DNA of 64,000 nt from Salinisphaera sp. LB1 (GCF_003177035.1 NZ_CP029488.1:1302001-1366000), one strand, 5' to 3'. Shown: positions 19,833 through 28,948, numbered from the stretch's first letter. Translations and numbers: made by a program. The notes: generated by a model not told the origin, from the sequence alone.

Positions 19833-20453
19833 ATGACGATCTCGATGCTGTCGGTATTCGTGCCGACGTTCTTTCTCGTATCGCTCACGCCAGGGCTGTG
19901 CATGACGTTGTCGCTGAGCCTCGGCATGACGGTCGGGGTTCGCCGCACGGCCTGGATGTGGATCGGCGAACTGGCGGGCGTGGCCACGGTCGCGGTCGCT
20001 TCGGTGATCGGCGTGGCCACCGTCCTGATGCGTTACCCGGCCGTGTTCACCGTCTTCAAGTGGGTCGGCGGCGCGTATCTGGTCTGGCTCGGTATCCAGA
20101 TGTGGCGTTCGCGCGGCAATCTGGCGATTCCCGAGATCGAGAATGACGAGGCCGCCCCGCCCCGAGCGCAGCTCGCGGCCCAGGGGCTGGTTACCGCCAT
20201 CGCCAACCCGAAGGGCTGGGCGTTCTTCATCGCCCTGCTGCCGCCGTTTCTCGACTTCCAGCAGGCCCTCGCCCCGCAACTGGTGCTAATGCTGTCGATG
20301 ATTCTGGCGATGGAACTGACCTGTCTCGTCCTCTATGCCAGCGGCGGTTCCGCCGCGCGCGCCATGCTCGCCAAACGCTCCAACGTCCGCCTCCTGAACC
20401 GCATCGCCGGCACCCTGATCGCCGCCGTCGGCGTCTGGCTGGCACTGAGCTGA
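19833..20453 (+). CDS. LysE/RhtB-family translocator
   Basis: This inner-membrane exporter of about 206 residues has six hydrophobic segments. The N-terminal VPTFFLVSLTPGLCMTLSLS and the central IANPKGWAFFIALLPPFLD are typical of the RhtB/LysE family, which exports amino acids such as homoserine, threonine or leucine. The ATG at 19833 (MTISMLSV) fits the family N-terminus; the frame is open further upstream to 19689 but that part is not conserved. No regulator is adjacent. Confidence 0.9.
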   Translation: MTISMLSVFVPTFFLVSLTPGLCMTLSLSLGMTVGVRRTAWMWIGELAGVATVAVASVIGVATVLMRYPAVFTVFKWVGGAYLVWLGIQMWRSRGNLAIPEIENDEAAPPRAQLAAQGLVTAIANPKGWAFFIALLPPFLDFQQALAPQLVLMLSMILAMELTCLVLYASGGSAARAMLAKRSNVRLLNRIAGTLIAAVGVWLALS

Positions 20454-20524
20454 CCGCCGCCCTTTATCCAGTGTCCGCTAAAACCGCCCCGGCACGGGGT
20501 GATCGTGCTGATACGACGCGCCTT

Positions 20525-21215
20525 TCTGTCCACAGATTACGCGGATTCTTGGGGGTCGTTGCGAATATGCTTCCCCGACATGACGCGAACACACGGCCAA
20601 GGCACACGTATTGATATTCTTTTTCTCAAGATCTGCGTCGATCTGCGGAAAACACCGTTTTTAATCTGTGAAATCTGCGGGTAAATCCACTTCCGGAACA
20701 ACCCCGCCCAGGAGCCCATAACGCGCGAGTAATCGCTCCTTGCGCGCTGATACGACACACTGTTTTCTATCCACAGATTACGCAGATTACACAGATTTTT
20801 TAGAGGCCGTTGTATGCACTTGTCCTTGACATGCGGCACCCAGTCTCGCCATTCACACGTTTCTTAGCATCTGCGTTAATCTGCGTCGACCTGCGGAAAA
20901 CACAGTTTTTTAATCTGTGAAATCTGCGTAATCTGCGGATGAACCCGCTTCCGGAACACCCCCGCCCGGGAGACCATGACGCGCCAGTAATCGCTCCTCG
21001 CGCGCTGATACGACACATTTCTATCCACAGATTACGCAGATTGCACAGATTTTTTAAGAGGCAGTTGTAATCTTTTTTCTCGACGTGCCGCACACGATAC
21101 GGCCGCGGCACAAGCGTCATGCATCCTTTTCTTAACATCTGCGTTAATCTGCGTCGATCTGCGGACAACTATCATTTTTAATCGGTGAAAACCCGCGTAA
21201 TCTGTGGATAAACCG
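20525..21215. repeat. Three tandem copies of a ~245-bp repeat unit
   Basis: The motif CACAGATTAC recurs at 20531, 20772 and 21026, giving periods of 241 and 254 bp. Each unit contains an inverted pair of type-A arms (for example 20768-20799 with 20912-20940, and 21022 onward with the arm ending at 21210) and a block of type B (ATCTGCGTTAATCTGCGTCG) between them. The linker (CGCGCTGATACGACACA) is also shared with the patch near 0.65 kb. No gene is present. The array sits between the LysE exporter and the end of btuF. Confidence 0.9.
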
Positions 21216-21218
21216 GCC

Positions 21219-22148
21219 TTATGGCCGCACTTGATCGCGGCGCACGCGGGCGAGTTTGCGGCAGAGTTGGGCGGCGCCGTCGGCCAGTCGTACGGTGGGC
21301 CGGCTAATGAGATCCGGCGGGACGGTCACGAAATGATCGTGGGCGACCGCGGGGATGGCCGGCCACTGCCGCCAATAGGCTTTCCACTGTGGTTTGGTCT
21401 GCGCCACGCCCGAGGCCACGATCGCCTGTGGTGCACGCGCGATGACCGACTCGATACTGACCTGCGGCGCCAGTGTCGCGGCCTTGGCGAAGATGTTGCG
21501 GCCGCCGCACAGCCGGATCACGGCGCCGGTCATACCGGCATTGGATAGTGTGCGCAGCGGGTCCGACCATACCTCCCAGAACAACGAGACCGGGCGGCGA
21601 TGCGCGTAGCGTTGCCGCAGCCCCGCGATGCGCTGTTCGAAGGCGGCAGCCGCGCGATCGGCGTGATCGGCCGTGCCGCCCAGCACGCCCAGATCGCGAA
21701 TGGTGCGCGCAATGCCGGCCAGCCGACGCGGATCATCGACATACACGGCGATACCCAGCGCCCGCAGCCGACGGATGATGTCGGGGGAGCCGCCCTCGGC
21801 CCAGGCGACGACCAGATCCGGCTTTTTCGCCACGATCGCCTCGAGACTGAGGCTATCGTAGCCGCCCACGCGCGGGATGCCCTGGGCCGCCGGGGGATAA
21901 TTCGAATAACGTACGGCTCCCACCACGCGATTGCCCAGTCCCGCGGTAAACAAGTTTTCCACAAGATGGGGCGTCAAGGCGACGATCCGGCGTGCGGGAT
22001 GCGCCAGCCGGACTTCATGCCCGGTGAAATCGGTAACCGAAACCGGGCCAGCCGCGGCCATGGCTGCCGATCCGGCCAGCCACCCCAGCAGCGATAACAA
22101 CCCGAGCAGAGCCCACCGACGCGTGCGGCGCATGCGCTGCGCGGTCAT
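21219..22148 (-). CDS. btuF: Cobalamin ABC transporter periplasmic binding protein
   Basis: This 309-residue protein has a basic N-terminus, a hydrophobic signal peptide (WALLGLLSLLGWLAGSAAMA) and a periplasmic-binding fold of the FecB/BtuF type (ARRIVALTPHLVENLFTAG, then SLEAIVAKKPDLVVAW). It would deliver cobalamin to BtuCD encoded in the same gene block. The ATG at 22148 overlaps the stop of the cobD frame by four bases. It is the last gene of the minus-strand B12 block, immediately followed by the 20.5-21.2 kb repeat array. Confidence 0.9.
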   Translation of the reverse strand: MTAQRMRRTRRWALLGLLSLLGWLAGSAAMAAAGPVSVTDFTGHEVRLAHPARRIVALTPHLVENLFTAGLGNRVVGAVRYSNYPPAAQGIPRVGGYDSLSLEAIVAKKPDLVVAWAEGGSPDIIRRLRALGIAVYVDDPRRLAGIARTIRDLGVLGGTADHADRAAAAFEQRIAGLRQRYAHRRPVSLFWEVWSDPLRTLSNAGMTGAVIRLCGGRNIFAKAATLAPQVSIESVIARAPQAIVASGVAQTKPQWKAYWRQWPAIPAVAHDHFVTVPPDLISRPTVRLADGAAQLCRKLARVRRDQVRP

Positions 22149-23142
22149 GGATTGGTATCCCCGTCGACATGCCGCAGGGCAGCCGAGAGCCGTTCGCGCT
22201 GGTGTTCCGGCGGCAGTCCGAAACGCAGCCAGCGCCGGTTGTCGCCGAGCCGGGTGAACACGGCCCGAGATGCCAGCTCGGCGTGCGCCGCGGCGGCCGC
22301 GCCCTCGGCCGAAAAGAACACGGTCACGAACGACCCGCCGCTGACCACGAGTTGTTGCGGGAAGGCGGCGACGAGGCGCGCACGGAGCCAGGCTTGCGTA
22401 TCTCGAATCCGGGCGCGCTGATCGATCTGCCAATCGCGGTCGGCCAGCGCCCGCGTGCCGATCCAGCGGGTCGGATGCGCCACGCCCCAGGGCGCCACGG
22501 CGCGACGCAATGCATCGACCGTGGCCTTGTGGCCGAGAGCGAATCCGAGACGGATGCCGGCCAGTCCGAAGAACTTGCCCACCGATCGCAGCACGATCGC
22601 CTCATGTGTAACTGGATCGAAAGACGTGCCTTCGTCCCCGTCCGCGAAGGCTGCATCGACGATGAGGCGGCCCGCGCCGAGCGCGAGTGCGATTCGGCGC
22701 AGGCGATCCGGACCGGCGCGCTCGCCGGTCGGATTGTTCGGATCGAGCACCACGGCACGATCGACCGCCGCCAGCATCACTCGAGATCGTCCAGATCGCG
22801 GTAGTACCGGAGGCTATGGCCCGCCGCGCGCCAGGCGGCGGCGTGCTCGGTATAACCCACGGCGGGCACGGCCACGGTGGCCGGCGCGCACAGGCGCGGC
22901 AGCTCGCGAATGGCGAACTGGCTACCGGGCAACGCCACGAGCCAATCCGATGCACAGCCATAGTAGGCGGCCGCGGCGGCGACCAGCCCATCATCGGCTT
23001 CCGGCAGGCGCGACCAGACAGCCGCGGGCAGCGTCGGTACCGGCCACGACCAGGGCGCGATGCCGGTCGACAGATCCAGCCATTCATGCCGGGGAATGCC
23101 GTAGTGCGCAGCCGCGGCACGCAGCTGGCCACCGTGGATCAT
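22145..23142 (-). pseudogene. cobD: Threonine-phosphate decarboxylase CobD, interrupted by a -1 frameshift
   Basis: CobD makes aminopropanol phosphate, the linker of the nucleotide loop of B12. The N-terminal third (MIHGGQLRAAAAHYGIP to YYRDLDDLE, 23142-22780) and the C-terminal two thirds (MLAAVDRAVVLDPNNPTGE with the PLP-site region SVGKFFGLAGIRLGFALG, 22780-22145) are in different frames. They overlap at GAGTGATG near 22777-22782. Adding one base would restore a 332-residue protein of normal length. Either the gene is broken, a base is missing in the assembly, or the two halves are made by stop-start coupling. The operon overlaps on both sides (ATGA with cbiB, ATGA with btuF) are intact. 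Confidence 0.8.
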
Positions 23143-24062
23143 GCCCATAGCCCGTCCATCAGGAGTACGGCCACCACGATCACGGCCAATGCCCGATCGG
23201 CCAGACCCAGCGCGCGTACGACATCGACGTCTTCCGGCGTACGCCCGCCACCCAGCGCCGGCCGTTCCCGCCAGGCGCCGTGATACCAGGCGCCGCCGCC
23301 GAGGCGGATACCGAGCGCACCGGCGCCGGCCGCCATCACCGGGCCGGCGTTCGGGCTGGACCATCGGCCCGCCTGTTCGCGCCAGCAGGTCCATGCAGCG
23401 CGGGTGTCGCCGACCAGCGCGAAAGCCAGCGCGGTGAGCCGTGCCGCCGGCCAGTTCATGCCGTCGTCCAGGCGCGCCGCGGCCCAGCCGAAGGCAATGA
23501 ACCGGGGGGTGCGATAGCCCCACATCGCGTCCAGGGTATTGACCAGCCGATGGGCGAGTACCGCCGCGGCGGCGCCTGCCGGGCCCGCCACCGCGGCGCC
23601 GAACACGCACCAGAACACCGAGGCGAAGATCGCATCGCTGCTGTTTTCGAGCACGGACTCCAGCAGGGCGCCGCGTACGCCGGCGGCATCCAGTTGCGCC
23701 GTATCGCGGCTGACGAGCCAGGCCACGCGTTGCCGGGCGCCTTCGAGATCGCCGGTGGCGAGCGGACGGGCCACCGCCTCGGCGTGTTCGATCAAGCCGG
23801 CCCGCCCAACCGCCAGCACGAGTACCAGACCCGCCAATAACCACGCCAGCCCGCTCGGAACCCAGGCGACGCATGCGCCGACAAACAGCGTGGGCGGCCC
23901 CACCATCAGCGCGACCATGCCATTGCGTCGACGGCCGTGATTGAACCGCGCTTCCACCCGATCGGCAAGACGGCCGAACAGCGCGAGCGGATGCCGCCGG
24001 CGCGGCTCGCCCAGCACCGCATCGGCCACCAGTGCCGCGACCAGCATCAGGCTCAATGCCAC
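23139..24062 (-). CDS. cbiB: Adenosylcobinamide-phosphate synthase
   Basis: CbiB (CobD in the Pseudomonas naming) attaches aminopropanol phosphate to adenosylcobyric acid. It is a membrane protein of about 307 residues with the N-terminal DAVLGEPRRRHPLALFGRL region and later LENSSDAIFASVFW and MNWPAARLTALAFAL, conserved in the family. A GTG at 24062 overlapping the cobS stop is taken as start; ATG at 24047 is the alternative. Its stop overlaps the start of the threonine-phosphate decarboxylase that makes its substrate. Confidence 0.9.
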   Translation of the reverse strand: MALSLMLVAALVADAVLGEPRRRHPLALFGRLADRVEARFNHGRRRNGMVALMVGPPTLFVGACVAWVPSGLAWLLAGLVLVLAVGRAGLIEHAEAVARPLATGDLEGARQRVAWLVSRDTAQLDAAGVRGALLESVLENSSDAIFASVFWCVFGAAVAGPAGAAAAVLAHRLVNTLDAMWGYRTPRFIAFGWAAARLDDGMNWPAARLTALAFALVGDTRAAWTCWREQAGRWSSPNAGPVMAAGAGALGIRLGGGAWYHGAWRERPALGGGRTPEDVDVVRALGLADRALAVIVVAVLLMDGLWA

Positions 24063-24823
24063 GGCAGGCCCCAGGCCGCCGCCACCAGTGACGCCGCCTC
24101 GACCAGTTCGATCAGCGCGCCGGCCACGTCGCCGGTATAACCGCCGATACGGGTCTGCCAGGTCCGGCGCCAACTCCACACGATCACCCCGGCCAGCAGC
24201 ACCATCAACGTCCAGAGAGACAGCGGCAATAGCCATGCGCCCGCCACCGCCACCACGACAATCCCCAGGGTGATCGCCCCGCGCGGACGGGTGGCCGCCT
24301 GGTCGCGGGCGATGCCCCGGTCTCGGCGGTAGGCCGTGGTGGCCATGAGCGCGGCGGTACCGGCACGGGCCAGCATTGGCACGGCAAGCAACAAGCCGAC
24401 GATCGCGCCCCGGTGCTGCAGCAATGTCGCCAAGGCCGCGAACTTGACCAACAACACGATCGTGATCGTGGCCACCGCCATTGGCCCGGCGGCCGGGTCC
24501 TTCATCACCGTGAGAATACGCGAGGCGTCGCGGTGGCCGGCACAGCCCGCGTCGACACAGTCGGCCAGGCCGTCCAGATGCAATGCGCCGGTGATACCGA
24601 CCCACACCGCCAACAACAACGCGGCGGCAAGCAGAGGCGCCGCACCGCGCAACACGCCTTCTGCGAGCACGAGCACCCCACCGATCAGGAGGCCCACCAA
24701 CGGATAGCAGACCACCGAACGCCCCTGATCGACCGGCCGGATACGTGCGGGCAGCCACCGGCCGACCGGCAATACGGTCAGCAGTGACAGCGCCAGAAGA
24801 AGCGGCGTGGCGGCGCGTTTCAT
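24053..24823 (-). CDS. cobS: Adenosylcobinamide-GDP ribazoletransferase
   Basis: CobS joins adenosylcobinamide-GDP and alpha-ribazole (or its phosphate) to give adenosylcobalamin (phosphate) at the inner membrane. The 256-residue protein has several hydrophobic segments and the family signature GALHLDGLADCVDA (residues 79-92), followed by MKDPAAGPMAV. The ATG at 24823 overlaps the stop of the phosphatase gene (24820) by four bases. It lies between the phosphatase and cbiB in a tightly packed operon. Confidence 0.94.
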   Translation of the reverse strand: MKRAATPLLLALSLLTVLPVGRWLPARIRPVDQGRSVVCYPLVGLLIGGVLVLAEGVLRGAAPLLAAALLLAVWVGITGALHLDGLADCVDAGCAGHRDASRILTVMKDPAAGPMAVATITIVLLVKFAALATLLQHRGAIVGLLLAVPMLARAGTAALMATTAYRRDRGIARDQAATRPRGAITLGIVVVAVAGAWLLPLSLWTLMVLLAGVIVWSWRRTWQTRIGGYTGDVAGALIELVEAASLVAAAWGLPWH

Positions 24824-25440
24824 GCCCGGTCGAGGTTGTAACCCATCAGCCGCGGCATCGACGACTCGCCGTCGTGCGTGATGCTGATCCGGGCGCGACA
24901 GCCATAGGGCATGCCGAAACGATTGGTCGCCGCCAGTGGCAGGTCCAGCACATGGGCCACGAGATTGCGGATCACCCCGCCATGGCACACCAGCAGCACA
25001 TGGCCGCCCCGGTTCGCGGCCACCAGCTCGGTCCAGCCTTCGGCCACCCGGGCTCGGATCGACGGCAACGGCTCGGCGTTCGGCGGCGTATTGTTCTCCG
25101 GATCGACATACCAGGCGCGCGCGGCGTCGGACTGGTTCGCCCACACGTCGGCGATGAGCACGCCTTCCCAGTCGCCGAAATACATCTCGCGGAAGCGCTC
25201 GTCGACGTTCAAGGGCACATCGCGGGCCGCGGCCAGTTCGGCGGAGAATTCGCGGCAACGACGCATCGGCGAGGTCACGATCGTATCCCAGCCCTCGAGC
25301 GGCCCGGTCACCCGGCGCAGCCGGGCCCAACCGGCCTCGGACAAGGCCACGTCCGTCGAGCCACGGAAGATCGGACCCCCTTCGCATTCAGCGTGGCGCA
25401 GGATGTCGACCGTGGTCGTGGTCATGTCGAAATCAGGCAC
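24820..25440 (-). CDS. cobC: Histidine phosphatase, probable alpha-ribazole phosphatase
   Basis: This is a phosphoglycerate mutase-like phosphatase of 206 residues with the catalytic RHAE motif near residue 15 and a second conserved histidine in LLVCHGGVIRNL. Placed between cobT and cobS, it most likely removes the 5'-phosphate from alpha-ribazole or from cobalamin phosphate. The broader family has many activities, so the specific role rests on context. ATG 25440 overlaps the end of cobT by 8 bp; an ATG at 25425 just inside is equally possible. Confidence 0.83.
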   Translation of the reverse strand: MPDFDMTTTTVDILRHAECEGGPIFRGSTDVALSEAGWARLRRVTGPLEGWDTIVTSPMRRCREFSAELAAARDVPLNVDERFREMYFGDWEGVLIADVWANQSDAARAWYVDPENNTPPNAEPLPSIRARVAEGWTELVAANRGGHVLLVCHGGVIRNLVAHVLDLPLAATNRFGMPYGCRARISITHDGESSMPRLMGYNLDRA

Positions 25441-26494
25441 TATCGGCTACTCCCGCATCGGCAAAAGTCGCCATTCTGCCGTGAACGGCCAGCGCGGACC
25501 GAATCACGCCCAGCGCGACCATCGCCCCGCTGCCCTCGCCGAGCCGCATATCCAGATCAAGCAACGGCTCGGCAGCCAGCGCTTCGAGCACCCGGCCATG
25601 GCCGCCTTCCGCCGAACGATGCCCGAAGATCAACCAGCCGGCCACACCGGCATTCAGATGCACCGCGGCCAGCGCGGCGACGCTGCTGATGAAACCGTCG
25701 ACCAGCACCGGCACGCCGCGCTGCGCAGCCGCGATATAGGCGCCGGCGAGCGCGGCAATCTCCAGCCCGCCGAGACATTCGAGGATCGCCAGCGCGGCAT
25801 CGGGCAGGGATTGCGCCGCCCAGCGCTCGCGGTGTCGCGCCAGGCCGGCATCAACGGCGGCCCGCTTGGCGGCCAGCCCGGCATCGTCGACCCCGGTCCC
25901 GCGGCCGACCGTCGCCGCGCCGTCCAGATCCGCCAGGGCCGCGAACACCGCCGCCGCGCTGGTGGTGTTGGCAATGCCCATCTCGCCGCCCACGAATAAC
26001 GACAGATCCCCGTTTACTTGGTCCGCGCCGGCCCGCAGTGCGGCCGACAGCGTCGGGCCATCCATCGCCGGGCCGCACGTGAAATCCGCGGTGCCCGACG
26101 CCAGCCGATGATTGACCACCCCCGGCACGTCGTCGGTCGGCGTTACCGTGCCCAGATTGACCACCGCCATGTCGACCCCGGCCTCGCGCGCGAGCACGGC
26201 CACCGCCGCGCCGCCGGCCGCGAAGTTGGCCACCATCTGGGCCGTGACTTCCTGTGGAAACGCCGAGACGCCCTGCGCGGCCACGCCGTGATCGGCCGCG
26301 AACACCGCCAGCCCGATCCGATTCAGCACGGGCTTGTCCGCGCCCTGCCAGGCCGCGAAATCGGTGGCCAGCGTTTCCAGCCGGCCGAGCGAACCCGGCG
26401 GCTTGGTGAGCTGATTCTGTCGTTCGATCGCCGCCGCGCGGGCGGCCTCGTCGGGCTGGGCGGCCGGTTCGAAGAGCCAGTCGAAATCAGGCAT
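25433..26494 (-). CDS. cobT: Nicotinate-nucleotide-dimethylbenzimidazole phosphoribosyltransferase
   Basis: CobT activates the lower-ligand base by moving ribose phosphate from nicotinate mononucleotide. The 353-residue length is typical. Conserved segments include LTKPPGSLGRLE, FAADHGVAAQGVSAFPQEV and GGEMGIANTTSAAA. The start MPDFDWLF at 26494 is preferred over the upstream extension to 26584, which runs into repeat sequence. Immediately upstream is a 1.1-kb gap of repeats separating it from cobU, so it may need its own promoter. Confidence 0.95.
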   Translation of the reverse strand: MPDFDWLFEPAAQPDEAARAAAIERQNQLTKPPGSLGRLETLATDFAAWQGADKPVLNRIGLAVFAADHGVAAQGVSAFPQEVTAQMVANFAAGGAAVAVLAREAGVDMAVVNLGTVTPTDDVPGVVNHRLASGTADFTCGPAMDGPTLSAALRAGADQVNGDLSLFVGGEMGIANTTSAAAVFAALADLDGAATVGRGTGVDDAGLAAKRAAVDAGLARHRERWAAQSLPDAALAILECLGGLEIAALAGAYIAAAQRGVPVLVDGFISSVAALAAVHLNAGVAGWLIFGHRSAEGGHGRVLEALAAEPLLDLDMRLGEGSGAMVALGVIRSALAVHGRMATFADAGVADSA

Positions 26495-26544
26495 AGAGAA
26501 TTGCTCCTGTTGAAAACCCGGTTCGCGAATGCACGCGAATGAAG

Positions 26545-26775
26545 CGCGAATAACAAGACCGTCCGCAGATCGACGCGGATACACGCAGATCGAAAATCAG
26601 TGACTTCACGATCAGCGCGTGCAACGGGCGATAAGGCTCGTCGATGATTGCGTGCGAGGGCCAGTGTCTTTCGCGCCGCGGCATAGCCCAATAGTGCGCG
26701 AGCCAACTCGACCCAATCGACAATCTTCCGGTCTTGTATCGGCGCGCATCGGCGTTGATCTGTGGATAATTTCTT
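26545..26775. repeat. Type-B repeat fragments in the cobU-cobT gap
   Basis: The GTCCGCAGATCGACGCGGAT block with a further ACGCAGATC lies at about 26570-26595, and GGCGTTGATCTGTGGAT at about 26750-26767. These match the blocks in the 31.4-32.0 kb array and near 39.72-39.76 kb. No coding sequence is recognised here. Confidence 0.7.
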
Positions 26776-26921
26776 TCAGAACTCCGACATAAGCCAGCCC
26801 GAGCCTCAAAGGATCGGAAACACGTGGATCCGCAACGCTCGAAAAATTATTGGCGTTCCGTGCCCGTGTATTGGTGGACGCCAGGCAAGAAATACGGTTC
26901 ATGTCAGCGGCGACAGCAACG

Positions 26922-27019
26922 GTAGGTCGGATGAGCGCGCAGCGCGTAATCCGACGCTCAATCGGCGAGTTCCGGGGCTCGACTGTCGGATTACGGTGCA
27001 AGCACCTAATCCGACCTAC
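26922..27019. repeat. Palindromic intergenic element with nested inverted repeats
   Basis: Outer arms GTAGGTCGGAT (26922-26932) and ATCCGACCTAC (27009-27019) are perfectly complementary. An inner pair, CGTAATCCGAC (26945-26955) and GTCGGATTACG (26985-26995), is complementary too. The roughly 98-bp unit would fold into a long interrupted hairpin. Sequences of this 'GTAGGTCGGATTAGCGCGCAG' type are familiar intergenic repeats in proteobacterial genomes; the exact family name is not assigned here. Confidence 0.8.
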
Positions 27020-27111
27020 GCAACTATTTGATGCGGACAAGCCGACGACGATGATGAGGTTGGCTTTCGAGTGTCGGCGCCGGAACATTTTTTTGCGGCG
27101 ACCAGGGCTTT

Positions 27112-27607
27112 GGTTTCGCACTGATGTGCGAGTTCCTTCTTTTGCGTGCCCAAAAGAAGGAACCAAGAAAAAGGCACCCGACACGGCGCCGGCTGACGCC
27201 GGTTCACTCCGATGCTCGCGACGACGGGATGCGGCAAAAACTCGGGCCGCTTTGGCGGCCCTCAAACACCTTGCCGCACCGGCGCAGTGCGCCGGACACC
27301 CGTCGCCGCTGCGCGTCTCCGTCACCGTGTAACGGGATAAAATACAGCCAGGCCAACTTCCCGGTTTTGGCGTGTCGTGCCTGTATCGGGCCCCTTGGGC
27401 GCGGCGCCGAGCAGTGGAGGCCGAAAGCGAAAAAGACCGCCGGATGTCTGAGTCGCGCGCAGCGCGGTGAGTTTCCGGCGGTCCGCTTGCGGCCGGAGCC
27501 GCGCAGGGCACCGATGCGGAGCATCGGCGCAAGACAGGGTGTCCTTTCCTTGGGTTACGTTCGTTTGGACAAGCAAACGAACGTGACTCGCACAGCAGTG
27601 CGAAACC
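27112..27607. repeat. 496-bp intergenic element with near-perfect ~21-bp terminal inverted repeats
   Basis: The left end GGTTTCGCACTGATGTGCGAG (27112-27132) pairs with the right end CTCGCACAGCAGTGCGAAACC (27587-27607) with one mismatch. Each end is also itself partly palindromic. Inside are an 11-bp stem ACGTTCGTTTG / CAAACGAACGT (27557-27567, 27574-27584) and a CCCAAAAGAAGGAACC block. Reading frames give only basic low-complexity peptides, so no gene is called. It separates cobU from cobT. Confidence 0.75.
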
Positions 27608-27639
27608 CCAACCTTCCGCCAACTTGAAAGCACGACGAC

Positions 27640-28179
27640 TCACGGCCTTGACGACAACGGCTTCAAATCCAGAGGCAACCCCGCCACGACGAGACTAACC
27701 CGCGAACACAGGCCCGCCAGGGCCTGATGCAACCGCCCGGCCTCGTCGACGAAAGCACGCGAAAGCTCGCCGAGCGGCACAATGCCCGAGCCGACTTCGT
27801 TGGAAACCAGCAGCACGCGCGCCGTACAGTCCGGCAGCGCCCGAAGCAGGGCATCGCGCTCGCCGGGCCAGGCGTCGGCGGCCAGCGCATTGCTCAACCA
27901 GAGCGTGAGGCAATCGACCAGAACAACTGTGCCCACGGCGTCGTACGCAGCGATCGCATCCGCCAGCCCGAGCGGCGCTTCGACGGTTTGCCAACGGGCA
28001 TCTCGATGCGCGCGATGGTGCGCGATGCGTTCGGCCATCTCGGCGTCGTGCGCCTGGCCGGTCGCAATATAGATCCAGCGGCTCGCCTCCGTGGCAAGGG
28101 CTTCACGCTCGGCGAATGCGCTCTTGCCGCTGCGCGCACCGCCCAGAATCAGATGATGGCCCGGCATCGCCTCAATCAT
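27640..28179 (-). CDS. cobU: Adenosylcobinamide kinase / adenosylcobinamide-phosphate guanylyltransferase
   Basis: CobU phosphorylates adenosylcobinamide and then transfers GMP to it. The 179-residue protein has the P-loop GGARSGKS near residue 13, DCLTLWLSN in the middle and VSNEVGSGIVP, all conserved in CobU/CobP. The ATG at 28179 overlaps the stop of btuD; MPGHH four codons later is an alternative. It closes the gene run beginning with cobQ, and downstream is a long repeat-filled gap before cobT. Confidence 0.94.
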   Translation of the reverse strand: MIEAMPGHHLILGGARSGKSAFAEREALATEASRWIYIATGQAHDAEMAERIAHHRAHRDARWQTVEAPLGLADAIAAYDAVGTVVLVDCLTLWLSNALAADAWPGERDALLRALPDCTARVLLVSNEVGSGIVPLGELSRAFVDEAGRLHQALAGLCSRVSLVVAGLPLDLKPLSSRP

Positions 28180-28948
28180 GCAGCACCACCGGGGTGCCGG
28201 TCACCGGGTGCGGGATGACGTGGGTCTGGGCATCGAAGACCCGGGCCAGCGTGGCCTCGGTCACGACCTCGGCCGGTGTACCCCAGGCCACGGTAGTGCC
28301 CTCGGCCAGGGCCAACAGCCGGTCGGCGTGCGCGGCAGCCAGCGAGACATCGTGGCCGACGAAGACAATGGCGACTCCGGTGGCCGCGCACCGACGCAGG
28401 CTGCGCATGATCAGGCTCTGGTGGCCGATATCGAGCGACGCGACCGGCTCGTCCAGCAACAGCAACCGCGCCGCCGCGTCCTCCGCCGACCCGATCTGCG
28501 CCAGTACGCGGGCAAGCTGGACGCGCTGCTTCTCGCCGCCGGACAGGCGCGTATAGGCACGCGGCATGAGGTGCGCGATATCCGTGGCCTTGGCGACGGC
28601 ATCGATTACCGCGGCATCCGCCGCGCGGCCGGTGGCGTGCGGGCTGCGGCCGAGCGCAATCACCTCGCGCACGGTGAATGGAAACGCCAGCGCGCTGGCC
28701 TGGGCCAGAAAGGCGATCCGCCGCGCGCGTTCGCGCCGGTCGAAGGCGCCCAGCGCGCGGCCGTCGAACGCCACCCGCCCGGCGGATGGCGCCAGATCGC
28801 CCACCAGCGCATGCAGCAGCGTCGACTTGCCGGCGCCGTTGGCCCCGATCACGGCCAGCATTTCGCCGGGCGCCACCGTAAACGACACGCCGGCGATGAG
28901 AACACGACCGCCACGCCGGATCGCCAGTTCTTCGACCGCCAACGTCAC
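28172..28948 (-). CDS. btuD: Cobalamin ABC transporter ATP-binding protein
   Basis: This 258-residue ABC ATPase of the FecE/BtuD type has Walker A GANGAGKST (about 34-42), signature LSGGEKQRVQLARVLAQ (about 135-151), Walker B LLLLDEPVASLD and the H-loop GHD (198-200). A GTG at 28948 overlaps the btuC stop by four bases (GTGA), so coupling with the permease is clear. The reading frame extends further upstream but only through btuC. It should energise cobalamin import with BtuC and BtuF. Confidence 0.9.
   Translation of the reverse strand: MTLAVEELAIRRGGRVLIAGVSFTVAPGEMLAVIGANGAGKSTLLHALVGDLAPSAGRVAFDGRALGAFDRRERARRIAFLAQASALAFPFTVREVIALGRSPHATGRAADAAVIDAVAKATDIAHLMPRAYTRLSGGEKQRVQLARVLAQIGSAEDAAARLLLLDEPVASLDIGHQSLIMRSLRRCAATGVAIVFVGHDVSLAAAHADRLLALAEGTTVAWGTPAEVVTEATLARVFDAQTHVIPHPVTGTPVVLHD

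Noticed and set aside
27124-27627. Open frames inside the 496-bp inverted-repeat element
   Set aside because: All are low-complexity, Arg/Ser/Pro-rich, overlap on both strands and lack ribosome binding sites, so the element is treated as non-coding.
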